This document shows, one piece after another, positions 1 to 10,109 of a stretch of 64,000 nucleotides of DNA (positions are counted from its first letter, which is position 1; each line of letters opens with the position of its first letter). Source of the DNA: Hormiphora californensis (Eukaryota; Ctenophora; Tentaculata; Cydippida; Pleurobrachiidae); assembly GCA_020137815.1 (NCBI GenBank), contig CM035352.1, positions 8,610,416 through 8,674,415 on the forward strand. The letters run 5' to 3'. The translations under genes were made by a program, and so were the position numbers. Below the pieces are notes generated by a model. That model did no database searches and had not been told where the DNA came from. It saw only the letters and a list, made by a program, of their open reading frames with translations.

Positions 1-1507
1 ATCGCAATGGCCTAGCGGCGAGAGCCGGAAGGAATTGACCTGAAGTGGTAAATGAGTGTACAATTAAAGGTGTGTATTACACTTGTCTAAGTGTGTTCCT
101 TGTCAAGAGAAAAGAGAAGCGATGCCAACCCTGAATTCACTACCAGTACCAAACTAAACACCCAGTTACAACATACCAGTTACCAGTTACAACAAACCAG
201 TACCAACTACTAGTACCAGATTAACCAGCCAACAGATGGGTTACTTTCAATTGGCACTTCCACTTCCAAGATCCAATACGTGCATCTCGAAATGCTTATT
301 GTTGGTAGCTGGTGCACGGAGTGTCCAAGCTGCAACAGCTCTTTACCTGGTAAAGATAGACATGTGGCGCAGCCTGGCACCCCCGCCCCTAGTCTCTAGT
401 CTCTACATGGCTGCTGCACTGGTTAACATGCATTGCAAGTGTGTTCTGATGTGAAGTGGTAATGAGTACCAGGCACGCAGTGTGTACAATGAACACACAT
501 GAACACATGTTGTGTGCATGATAGAACTCGAGTTCAAGGGTCCCGGTAGATCCACCCCTTGTCAATATTTGTTGAAATTATGGTCTGATCACGGATTATT
601 GTGAGGATATAGGAAACCTCGGAGTTTTTTGGAAAGTTTTGAACCAGTATCTCAGATCAATGGGTGTATTCTGAGAAACTGGTGGCTTTGTTTTAGTTGG
701 AATAAAAGGGAATTATTCTGGATAATTCCACGGTCAAATACCCCCCTCCTTGGTACCAGGTGCCACTAGGTCTACTCAACTCAAAATATTCTCCCGCTGC
801 ACCTCATGGGGGGGATCTTGCCGGAGAAAAGAGGAAGATAGGGAAAGAAGTAGAGTGAGAGGGAGGGAAAGAAAGAGAGAGAGAATGAGAGAGGGATACA
901 GAAAACATGTTGAATAAAAGGCGGAACATATAAACGAAAAATATTCACGGTAAATTCATGCGTAAAAGGGGCCCATTGATAGACCGTGAATCGAAGGAAT
1001 AATAATGAGAGTGTAGACTTCATATCAAATAAAATATATCCGGTGCCATTCCCCCGGCGGTCATATTTCACAACCCCTTTATTCGCACTTTTATTCCCGG
1101 CCCTGATAATAATTTTACCATTATATTCCCCCCCCCCTGATTATTTCACCAATATTATTTTCAGATCAAACAACATGTGGTGATTGTGTGAGGTGGAGTG
1201 CTGTCTGCAAGTGGTGTGATACACTTCAACAATGTTCCTCTGGACTGGACAGGTATAGTAGTAAAAGGCACTTGATCCCCCACTTGATCTTAGTGATTTT
1301 GATGTCGGAAGTAACATACAAAAACCAACTTAATTAATATATTTCACTCTCCTAAGTCTCGGTGGCGCCGTCACCTCTCAGCCCGCTTGCGGGCTTCGTT
1401 TTGGTGCGCTACGCGCGCGCGAGTTGTAATGGTGACTGCGTCACCAATCGTAAGTCCTAATCTCCCACAACTCTCCTCTTAACCTTAGTCCTAACCCCCC
1501 CCCTCAG
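1..1507. other. No recognised gene
   Basis: Non-coding as far as I can see. It contains a purine-rich stretch near 830-900, several C runs, and a GC-rich patch at about 1365-1445 with a short hairpin (GCCCGCTTGCGGGC). The open frames here are short and look like chance. Several imperfect copies of ACCAGTTACAACA lie at 160-230. Confidence 0.5.
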
Positions 1508-1902
1508 TGTGTCCTCGCGATGGAACGCAGCAGCATGTCCCAACTACGCCTCCAAATACTGTACCCAACCCATGGGCCACACATCCTTCACCCCCTACAA
1601 CTTCACCCAATCTAGTGAATACACAAGTGCCAGCTGGGCTCCTTCCTCAGTTAGCCCCGGGGCAAGCACACCTAATCTGGTCACCACCAGACCAGTTTCA
1701 ACTCAAGAGAGACAACAAGTTGCCACCACGATGGGTAACGATGTGGAGGAAATAAAAGGAAAAGAGGAAGAAGAGGAGGAACCATCAACAACACCAGGAG
1801 ATGATGAGGGTCCAGTAGGGAGTGGACAACATGTAGCACTGTCTGTTGTGTATATCATTGTTATCGTGGCCAGCTCTCTCTCCCTGATATTCGTCGTTGC
1901 AG
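1508..1902 (+). CDS. Candidate internal exon of a single-pass membrane protein
   Basis: A C-rich tract ending in CAG (1506-1507) precedes an open stretch that runs to a GT donor in GCAG|GTATGT at 1903. The best frame reads a Cys-containing start (ACPNY, KYCTQP), a Ser/Thr/Pro-rich stalk, an acidic run (EEEEEE) and then a hydrophobic segment (LSVVYIIVIVASSLSLIFVV) that should cross the membrane just before the donor. This is the usual layout of a juxtamembrane exon of a type I receptor-like protein. The family is not recognised and neighbouring exons were not found. The evidence is splice signals plus the transmembrane segment only. Confidence 0.4.
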
Positions 1903-2276
1903 GTATGTGCTTGAAATGTTCTCCACTGCTCCTTCATAAAATATAATATCTTTGTCTTTATTGGTTCTCTTCCATCCTTCTCTTCTTTCGAATTTATCAA
2001 CCTTCTATACGTTCCATTTCGTTCCGTCCCATAGTGATATTGCCAGGTTCTATCTGCGGTCTTTCTCACAACTCTTAATGATTGTATATCCTCTCTCCAT
2101 CTTGTGTGTTGCTCATAAAGTCATTCAATTGGCCGCTCCAGTGTGTCTCATACTTTTTAAAAGAAACATGTTACTAGTTAGAAAGCGGAGCATAAAAAAT
2201 ATATATGTACAGTATAATATATCTTCACTCTCACATACACCTATCTTCTGAGTTCTACCAGCGTTGAATGGATATA

Positions 2277-2351
2277 CAGTCGGACCCCGACTTATCGGGG
2301 TGCTCACTGCTCGGGGGAAAGGGTGTTGCCCGGTAAATCGGGGTCCGACTG
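2277..2351. mobile_element. Short pogo/Tigger-like MITE
   Basis: A 75-bp foldback with terminal inverted repeats starting CAGTCGGACCCCGA, flanked on both sides by TA (2275-2276 and 2352-2353). TIRs starting CAGT with a TA duplication are typical of pogo/Tigger elements of the Tc1/mariner superfamily. Relatives lie at 43712-43870, 45579-45655 and about 46371-46437. Confidence 0.55.
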
Positions 2352-2373
2352 TACATGTTTCAATGATCTAAAT

Positions 2374-2924
2374 CTAGTTAAAAAGGGGCTGCTCATAACT
2401 ACAATGATAAAACAGGGTACTAGCAAAGGCCACAGCGGTGGGAAACGTTAACAGGGAAATCAGTACAAGATCAGATTGTGCTAGGTAAAGGGACATAACA
2501 TACCACACACACGCAACACACTCACCACACCATGCAACACCAAATATCAGGGTAACACGTGAGGGGTCAATGTGTTTCCTAATTATTGGCGGCATTGTAT
2601 TTAGCATACCCGGTATAATAGCGATAAGGGCACACACAAACACATAGAGGGCCCGCTGGCCCCTCACACATAACATTAGGATCTGGAGGAGGACCGCTGA
2701 GCCGTTACCTATCATAAGGAGGAGCCAGAACGGGATGTGATCCCCCGATAGGCCCCAAAACACCCGACCTATCGCACCGATAAGGGGCAGGGATAGGCCG
2801 ACTGTACTGAAGAACTTGTCATAGTGTTTGTATAGGGAAAGCCGCATAGCGAAATCTTTGTAAAGGTCAAAAGCACAGAGAGTCGTTGTTCCGACCGTCA
2901 CAGAGCTGAGAAAAAGGACGCACA
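2374..2924 (-). CDS. Terminal exon of an MFS transporter (TM7-12)
   Basis: Reading leftwards on the minus strand, an acceptor (CCATTTCAG, AG at 2926-2925) opens a frame of about 183 codons ending at a stop at 2374. The protein has about six hydrophobic helices and the MFS signature loop GRVFWGLSGD between the second and third. It therefore looks like the C-terminal half (TM7-12) of a monocarboxylate/oxalate-formate-antiporter-like major facilitator. MFS proteins of this type carry small solutes across membranes; the substrate cannot be told. The exon starts in phase with two bases completing a codon, and no upstream exon is seen to its right. An exon encoding the preceding region (end of TM6 and central loop) of such a protein lies at 22457-22645 on the other strand. 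Confidence 0.7.
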
Positions 2925-2949
2925 CTGAAATGGAGTCTGATGTTAATGC

Positions 2950-2998
2950 TGGGTGTTAGATAGGGTGTTAGTAGGGTGTTAGTAGGGTGTTAATACGG
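2950..2998. repeat. 12-bp tandem repeat
   Basis: Three to four copies of GTTAGTAGGGTG-type units lie in the intron upstream of the MFS exon (minus strand). Confidence 0.6.
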
Positions 2999-3054
2999 TG
3001 GTACTTATAGTTGGGTTGTCAGTATAAATTATCAGTGGGATGAATTGGGTACTA

Positions 3055-3240
3055 CAGGGTGTCCCACTGTCTTTGCGTGACCTGCGATTACTGGTCATGA
3101 CCGGGTTCCGTCAAATTAATCAAAACTTATCGAAAAATTGGTCAAAATGGTTCTAACAAAAACCAGTGTTCTAGACAATTGTCTGGCGAACATTTTGGTT
3201 GCAAGATTGACTTTCCAAGTCTTACCAATCGTCAGATATA
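3055..3240 (+). mobile_element. CAGGGTGTCCC-type transposon terminus (copy 1)
   Basis: Starts with TA then CAGGGTGTCCCACTGTCTTT. It matches 22691-22880 closely over about 185 bp, with scattered substitutions. The CAGGGTGTCCC end next to TA is shared with the complete MITE at 27400-27554, so this is probably one long terminus of a mariner-type element. Its other end is not seen nearby. It is interrupted at 3240 by the foldback element at 3241-4073. Confidence 0.6.
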
Positions 3241-4073
3241 TCGTCGTAAAGTCAAAATTACGTGTTCATGAAATCCGACCGGGGTTTACGTTTTGAAAAA
3301 TTCACAAATGCAAAGTTGCTCGGATCACATTGCATCCCTCGTAAGAGTTGTAGGAAATTGTCTGGCGGTCATTTTGGTACCCGGGTTTTTGACCTAGCTA
3401 AATGTTTAGAGTGTCTTATGACTGTCTAAAGACGAAATTCAACCAGCATTTTTGAGGGGATCACGTTTCATCAACAAATGGGTAAAATGATTTGAAATTT
3501 ACAAGAGCTTCATTGGAATCGTCTAAGGTTCATTTTGATACCATGGTTTTTTCCATAGCTCTACGTTTAAGTTGCGTTATGACTGTAGGAACATGAAGAT
3601 TTTTCTGTATGCTGAGTCTTAGTTGGTATCGGCTCACAACCCCTAATTAGGTGGCTCGGTGTCGTGTGTAATCCCATGATAATCAGCATATATCGTCTCA
3701 ATTTCATCTAGACACTTGACAGGGTTGTTATGACGATTTGGCAAGGCCCCTGTTAATGTGTAGGATACGCAAGTGATCTATCTCAACCCTATCATGCACT
3801 AAGATGTTATTCAAGCAGCTATGAGCTTCATAACAGGGCAAAATGCAATGCGATACCTGAGAGCACTTTTGGGAAAATTCCAGTTCTGACAGTCATAAGA
3901 CACTCTAAACATTGAGCTAGGATAAAAACCCGGGTACCAAAATGACCGCCAGACAATTTCCTACAACTCTTATGAGGAATGCAATGTGATCCGAGCAACT
4001 TTGCATTTGTGAATTTTTCAAAACGTAAACCCCGGTCGGATTTCATGAACACGTAATTTTGACTTTACGACGA
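3241..4073. mobile_element. Foldback MITE with about 185-bp arms
   Basis: Terminal inverted repeats begin TCGTCGTAAAGTCAAAATTA. The left arm (3241-3430) is the near-perfect reverse complement of 3890-4073. TA lies on both sides (3239-3240, 4074-4075). The flanks resume the sequence seen uninterrupted at about 22875 (GATATATCGCACTATGTGG), so this is a nested insertion. There is no coding capacity. Confidence 0.75.
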
Positions 4074-4116
4074 TACACTATGTGGTCATGTCCGATAGAA
4101 ATCCGCGCAAATTTTT

Positions 4117-4452
4117 TTGTGGGACGCGCAAAAACATCGCGCGCCGCGGCTTGCCAGTTTTACTGCGCGCGCTACTTTTTTGCCGAACATGCTATTTCAA
4201 GCTGAAATAACTTTGCTCATCTCCACGGAAACGAAAAATGCCGCCAAAGCTCTTTCATGTCAGACCTTTTCAGTTACACTTTTTGTTCAGTCAATCTTGC
4301 ACTGTTTCCTTGCTTTGCTCACTTAACTAGGCTTTTGTTTTTACGCTTGCCTTGCGTTCGCTTTTCATAGTCAGTCCATGAAGTAGAAATAGTACTAATA
4401 TAGTATTGAAAATGCAATGAGCTCTTCTAGATATTTGACACTTTGTAATTGA
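4117..4452 (+). repeat. 330-bp dispersed repeat, copy A
   Basis: This stretch recurs nearly unchanged as its reverse complement at 33690-34022. It includes GCGCGC-rich sequence and the segment around CATGCTATTTCAAGCTGAAA. No protein family is recognisable. Confidence 0.8.
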
Positions 4453-5690
4453 TGGCCATCTATCTCTCTCTACTATCTGTCTCCGAGAGTTAAACTTTCT
4501 AGATTAAGTTAACTCTCATCATCAATCTAGTCGACTGGAAATATAACCAAATCCAACTTTTAATTACACACAATCCTCTACGGCCAATTTACGAACAAGA
4601 CTGAGACATCAAACTAACAAAATAATATTTTCAGGTCCACCAAAACTACGCCACGGTCGGGTTCGCCTAAAGATCGGGAGGGAACTCTTTTCAATTCTTC
4701 TGATTTCGTTCTGTTGTTGGCTGGCCCAACGTTTCTGAAAAACTGTGAAAATCTTTAGAAATACCGGGATTCAAGAGAGTGTAAATTTGTGTTGCACTGT
4801 TAATATTCTTGTTATCTGGATATAAGTGGTTTATCTGTATTTTAGGAAAGGAGGTTCTAGAAAGCTCAACATAACGAATCGGTAGATTATACCCCCACTA
4901 CACCTTTGTACATCAATTCCTCGCATCGTCATTTGCATCGAGAGGACAGGGTGTATTTTCTGAAATCCAACTTCCGTGACATGATGGGGTCTACCGACAT
5001 TTCCCAAATTGTAGAGAGCTTGGCGCGGTGCGCGCAGTTGAACTGGCAGGCTGCGTAGTAATATGTTCGCAAAAGGCAAGCTTCCCCTCGTCCGACCCGA
5101 AGTTGGAATCATATGGGTTTAGTTTGTCGAACCGGCAAGTTGCTAACATTTTCAAATCTTCAATACTTCTCAAATGATCCCATACTTTCAGTTAATCCCA
5201 AAATCCTATTAAAAATAGAGACCAAAATAACGGCACCAAACTGTGAAATGCCCTTGCATTAGTGCGAGAAGAATAAAATCAATTTTCTATCTAAAGGCCG
5301 AGTTTATAGCAAGAAAGGACTATTTTACAACGAATTCTCTGGTTAGTATGGTAACCAACTCCGTTGTCATGGTAAATCAATCGAACTCATTCGGTTCTAT
5401 CGCCAGCAACTGGATGAAAATTTATCCATTTCATTATGCACAATGCACAGGCTTTGGTTACGAAGTTACCCCTTGCCAGCGTGTGCACGCGAAGGTCGCC
5501 CGGCGACAGAGTGTGAGGTGTCTTCGATACCAAGCACAGGCTTGTGTAACAAAAAGGGGCGTTTTTATAGCTTATTGTTCATCATAACCTGAAATAAATG
5601 ATTTTCATTACTTTCACAAAGGCTCAAAGTTTGAATATCAAATTTGCCAAAATTGTGCAGGGGCCACCCCAAAATTAATCTCTAAGTAAT
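4453..5690. other. No recognised gene
   Basis: AT-rich sequence with only short open frames on both strands. I see no splice-flanked exon or family match. Confidence 0.4.
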
Positions 5691-6420
5691 TAATTAATTA
5701 ATTTTGACTCTTCCCACTTTCTGTAGATTATATTATATGTTTTATGCAGAAGAACATTCCTAGAAAGTTTCAAGTCGATATTTTAAGCAGAACGGAAAAA
5801 TAATTTAGTGCATGGGCAAACAAAATGGTGCAAGGGCACATGTTCAGGGGAAATTGCACAAATTGTGCAAGGGCAAATTTTGATTAATTTGCCTATAATT
5901 AATTACCTAATTGATTATTTAATCATACGGCTCTTCTAGTACTCGTAGTTATGCTACTAGAACAGTCATAGAAAGTTGTGTCAAAATATTAAACGGTGTG
6001 GACACAGTTCGATCATAAAATTGGTGCAAGGGCTGCCCTTGCACCATTTGCCCTTGCACATTGCCTGCCCTTGCACCAAATTCCATTTTTTGCACGGCTC
6101 TAACTAACTAATTAATTAATTTTGACTATTCCCACTTTTCGAACATCATCTTTTATGATTGAAGAACATTCCTACAAAGTTTCAAGTCGATATTTTAAGC
6201 AGAACGGAAAATAGAATTTGGTGCAAGGGCGCGGTGCAAGGGACAGAACACGCAATGTGCAGGGCACGGTGCCCTTGCACCATTTTTAATTACCTATAAT
6301 TAATTAATTAATTAAAAATTCAAAATCCGCCAACGTCATGACAAAAAGGAATACTACAAGAACATGCCTACAAAATTTCAAGTCGATATCTCAAACGGTG
6401 TGGCCACAATCGTTGACATG
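5690..6420. repeat. Degenerate tandem repeat with TTAATTAATTAA and GTGCAAGGGCA motifs
   Basis: Blocks containing runs of TTAATTAA, the phrase TTTCAAGTCGATATTTTAAG and many copies of GTGCAAGGGCA recur at about 5690-5880, 6110-6290 and 6300-6420. It looks like a decayed, partly duplicated repeat rather than coding sequence. Confidence 0.6.
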
Positions 6421-6949
6421 TTTTTTGCCCCCCCCCCCCCCCCAAAAAGACCTTTCTTTGTTCTTAATAGGGCCGGATTTTTGGGTTTTTGTGCAAGGGC
6501 AAAAATTTTTTTTTTCTTTTTTTCGTTTTTTGCTGTTTTCTTCGGGTCGGAGGTGCCTGCCGGCACCTAAATGCGCTGACAAGGGTCATTTGGTAGACGT
6601 GATTCAGCCTCCCTGCTCCTGTCAGGCCAAAGCTCTGACAGCCCTGCTCTGTGCCTGTTGGTACTCTCCTCCTGTAGCGGGAAAAGATCAGAACGGTGCC
6701 TAACTGGTCTTTATGGTTTCATTGCCAGTTTTGGGGAGAAAAGAAAGAACTTGGATTTAAACAATATCTGCCAAAACAATTCGACACACATAGCAATAAC
6801 ACAACATAATATTCATTTTATATTCACAAATGGATTGATATTGCTATATTATGCTAGGTCATAACACTGACAGTACACTCCCCCTTCTTTCTGAGAAAGT
6901 TTCTTCATTCAACTGTAAAAAGTTCCTTTTCGTCCCTCAATTTTACAAT

Positions 6950-7598
6950 TCAGAGTTTCTTGCCCGCCACTTCGACAGCATCAGGTCCGTATGTTACGTG
7001 ATATGTGAGCCAGAACATAATTAGAGGTTGAATAAAGGCAATTAGGAGGAGTAGGTTGTTCCGTCTCTTGCTTCCATGTGCAATTCGGTCTGAACCGGCC
7101 GCATCAGGAAGAATGATGTAGCGCAACGTACAAATCTGAAAATAGAGAAATAGTTATTATGCGTGGGATAACATCTACCTGGGTCCAGGATCGGATAACC
7201 CCATGCATACCCCAAACGACCGGATATTATTGGCGAGTAGATCATGCGTTTATACGAGGTATAAATATACTTGGATCTACTCAGACTGACTACTCTCCCT
7301 CCCCCATAATCTATTTACTACATCATACATGTATTATATGATGTATTAGTTGGCCACATTGATGCCTGAGTGAGATCGAGGTCGCGCAGCGACCGAGATC
7401 GATCTCACATACATTCTTCGCGGAGCGAGAATAGGTTGCAATGGAGCCAAATGTATTAGATCATGTATGCATTGTAGTGACAATCTACTACATGATGCAC
7501 TCACCAGGAAATATACAATGGCAGCGCTGCTGTAGAGAAAGGCCAGATAGTACCCCATGGTACCGAGAAATATCGCCATCGTAACACAGATTATCATA
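6950..7598 (-). CDS. Last two exons of a small membrane protein, family unknown
   Basis: Exon 1 of the pair runs 7598-7505: acceptor CCTTTCAG, donor CCTG|GTGAGT, 31 codons after one phase base. Exon 2 runs 7135-6950: acceptor TATTTTCAG, 61 codons and a TGA stop. The phases agree (0 at the junction). Together they give about 92 residues: one hydrophobic segment (MAIFLGTMGYYLAFLYSS), a basic linker (HGSKRRNN), a second hydrophobic segment (LLLLIAFIQPLIMFWLTY) and a short hydrophilic tail. I do not recognise the family. The retroelement at 7.8-19.2 kb lies directly upstream, so any 5' exons would be beyond it or lost. Confidence 0.55.
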
Positions 7599-7693
7599 CT
7601 GAAAGGGTGGGTAATTGTTAGTGGTGGGACACACAGGGTCGTGGTAGTTCTGTGGTACCCTTCATGGGGTGACTCTGCAGTCTGCTTCCCATT

Positions 7694-7765
7694 GTCTGGC
7701 GCCGCCGACCCCATCTGAGCGCACTGTGAGAATCAAATGGGGGTATGACGCCGCCATACAGGCTT
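7694..7765. repeat. GGCGCCGCCGACCCCATCTGA dispersed motif
   Basis: The phrase TCTGGCGCCGCCGACCCCAT with a nearby CGCCGCCATACA is shared with 39419-39472, and a weaker form lies at about 50220-50280. It is probably a small non-autonomous repeat family. Confidence 0.5.
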
Positions 7766-7848
7766 CCCAGCCATTGACACACGAAGGGTACCACCCAACA
7801 ACCAAAATTATTTTCCTGCTGTAGAGTAGCTGAATCACGTGATCTACT

Positions 7849-7980
7849 GGTACTGGACAGTAGTCCAAGGTACTGGACAGTAGTCCAAGGTACTCGACAG
7901 TAGTCCAAGGTACTCGACAGTAGTCCAAGGTACTGGACAGTAGTCCAAGGTACTCGACAGTAGTCCAAGGTACTGGACAG
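7849..7980 (+). repeat. 20-bp tandem repeat in the U3-like region
   Basis: About six and a half copies of GTACTGGACAGTAGTCCAAG, with a G/C alternation at the sixth base, lie just upstream of the TATA box. By position they could act as enhancer repeats of the retroelement. The array is not found downstream of the env genes. Confidence 0.8.
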
Positions 7981-7994
7981 CGAGAGTTATGTAC

Positions 7995-8002
7995 TATATA
8001 AA
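7995..8002 (+). promoter_or_regulatory. TATA box of the retroelement 5' LTR-like region
   Basis: TATATAAA, about 350 bp before the primer-binding site and directly after the 20-bp repeats. Transcription would be expected to start near 8025. A CAG|GTACGA sequence at 8278-8286 is a possible splice donor for env mRNA. Confidence 0.5.
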
Positions 8003-8089
8003 TCCTATGTTTGTAAAGACCAGCTCATTCCATTACTTTGGTCAGAACTTTGTATTACTTGTACTATACAGATCCAGCCATACCTCCGA

Positions 8090-8285
8090 CTCCTATCTGA
8101 CGCCTATCCGACTCCTATCCGACTCCTATCCGACTCCTATCCGACTCCTATCCGACTCTGAGGTCTGCCCTACTCAACGCCTTCTACGGGACCAGATCCA
8201 CTACGAGACCTACTCTACTACGACCAGCGCCTTCTACGAGACCGGATCCACTACAAGGCCTGCTCTACTACCGCGACCAGGTACG
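8090..8285 (+). repeat. 12-bp tandem repeat and about 53-bp duplication in the leader
   Basis: About six copies of CTCCTATCCGA-type units (8090-8160) are followed by two copies of a unit containing CGCCTTCTACGRGACC and CTCTACTAC (about 8178-8275). They fall in the putative R/U5 part of the retroelement. Confidence 0.7.
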
Positions 8286-8347
8286 AACTATAAGGGTTCC
8301 TACACTAGACATCACAGTACAAGTTACAATACACTAACACTACAAAG

Positions 8348-8360
8348 TGGTGCTGTGACG
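8348..8360 (+). promoter_or_regulatory. Putative tRNA primer-binding site
   Basis: TGGTGCTGTGACG starts with the TGG that pairs with tRNA CCA ends. It matches the 3' end of a serine tRNA of the GCTGTGA acceptor type with one mismatch at the discriminator position. Serine tRNA primers are known in insect errantiviruses. It lies about 230 bp before gag, as expected. Confidence 0.45.
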
Positions 8361-8576
8361 TAGTTTGTGTATTGTACGCATAAAGTGGCTAATTCATATT
8401 GTATTGACAGTGACATCAACCAGACAAGACTATCACAAGATTCCGATTTTTCTATCAGCTCAGACAGTTTAAATTTAAGTTTAGAACTAGACGATTATTT
8501 CTTTACTCCAATAAAAGGGGGTGAAACACATAGTGAGCAAAAAGAAAATTTAAGTTATTACGAAGAGATCGTTGTC

Positions 8577-9896
8577 ATGGCACAGGATGACCCGGCTGAT
8601 ATTAAACCGCAGGATACTAATACATCCACTGCCAATGCCTCTGCACCGAAATTTACCGAAGAAGAAGTCAAGGTTAAATTTAGGGACATGCGCCGAGAAT
8701 TTACCACAAACTATGCTGCTGCAAATAAACCCAGAACTTTTGACGAAAAAACAATGAGCATCTCTAAATTTATCAAAACTTTTGATGATTATAAAGATCT
8801 AATCTCTCTGAGTAGAGAGAAAGTATTTAGCAGTTTTTTGACTTATCTCTCAGAGAGAGAAAAAGACAAAATTTACGCTCTCAAACTCACACCAAACCAA
8901 AAGGTCGATTGGGAGAGTGTAAAACCTGCAATTATTAGCGCGCTCACACCAAAAACTCAAAAAATGGCCACTAAAGTTGAACTTCGCAAATCGAAACAAG
9001 GCGAGGAGGAAACAGCTCTGGACTTCTTCGAAAGACTCGTCAAGTTAACAGACAAATACTACGACAGCGTTAACACCCCGAATCTCTCAGATGTTGAGAG
9101 AGACATTGAAAAGAAGATGAAAGATCGGTTACTTCGGGAAACTTTCCTGTACGGCCTCAAGACGCACGACTATCTGCAGACGTTTCTTGCCTGAAAGACG
9201 TCACGAACAGCAGCTGGCAGAAATCACCATGGAGCGAGAACTAGCACTCAAAGAAGCAATGCTAGCCCGACAGAAAGAAGACAAGGGTAGTATTGTCACA
9301 CTACCCATCCCAGCTGTAGATCTAGCCAAGGGGAAACACACATGCCACCTGTACTCACCATAAAACCACCGGTGGAAACAACCAAGTCGAACGAGCGGAG
9401 TAATAACAACATGGACGCATGCTACTCATGTGGGAAATACGGTCATTTCGCCAGAGACTGCCCCTCAAAACAATCAAGAGGACCACCACCCTCACCGTGT
9501 AGAAAGTGTGGAGGTTGGCACTGGAATAATGAATGCCGGTCCTCAGAAGTACGCATCAAACAACACCAGCAGCCGTTCCAGCAGCGTAACAACACCCAAC
9601 AGTGGAGAAACAACAACACTCGGAACTACAACAACCGTACTAACAACCGGGGTAACCAACGAAATAACTTCAACAGGGGTCCCAACAATAATTATAGGTC
9701 CGGGTGGAACAGAAATGCCGGTAATTTTAATCAGAAGCCCACAAACAGGGGTGAAGACAGATACGGCCCAAGACAAAACAACAATTACCAGCCCAACACA
9801 GGCAACTGGCAGTCTACTAACCCTAACCCTAACTACCAGCCCAACACAGGCAACTGGCAGTCTACTAGTAACCAGCAACCCAGACCAACCTGTTAA
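8577..9896 (+). CDS. gag: Gag polyprotein (capsid plus two zinc knuckles), frameshifted
   Basis: Structural protein of the retroelement particle. The first in-frame ATG is at 8577; the frame is open back to a stop at 8361. The capsid-like part is helical and charged (DFFERLVKLTDKYY, KMKDRLLRETFLYG). A stop at 9192 is followed by about 140 bp that read on in the next frame, and the original frame resumes near 9342. Two compensating single-base indels would explain this. The nucleocapsid has one standard CCHC knuckle (CYSCGKYGHFARDC), a second with CX2CX3HX4C spacing (CRKCGGWHWNNEC), and a long Asn/Gly/Arg-rich tail with two NYQPNTGNWQST repeats. It ends at a TAA at 9894-9896, in the same frame as pol. 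Confidence 0.85.
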
Positions 9897-10109
9897 CATG
9901 ATGCAGCACCCAATCACTACACCCATGTCGCAAGTCACCATTGCAGAAGGCCCTGGAAACAGTGGATTCCCCGACCAGGAGAAGACCTACAACATGACCC
10001 TTGTGGAGAACATTTTCAACGAACAAAATTTAAACTAGAAAGGCCTCGGCCGTCACCGACCGGTCAGACAGAGGCTCTGCGCAGTAAACCAAAAATTCCA
10101 TCGCGTGTT

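Noticed and set aside
781..1183. 96- and 65-residue frames on opposite strands
   Set aside because: Overlap simple sequence, no splice signals or family.
7618..7968. 116-residue minus-strand frame through the 20-bp repeats
   Set aside because: Repeat translation upstream of the real exon; no acceptor-donor support.
9817..9836. Telomere-like CTAACCCTAACCCTAAC
   Set aside because: It lies inside gag and codes Asn-Pro repeats; too short to be telomeric.
9430..10038. 202-residue Thr/Ser-rich frame overlapping the gag tail
   Set aside because: Shadow of the Asn-rich nucleocapsid sequence (AAC read as ACN); no motif.
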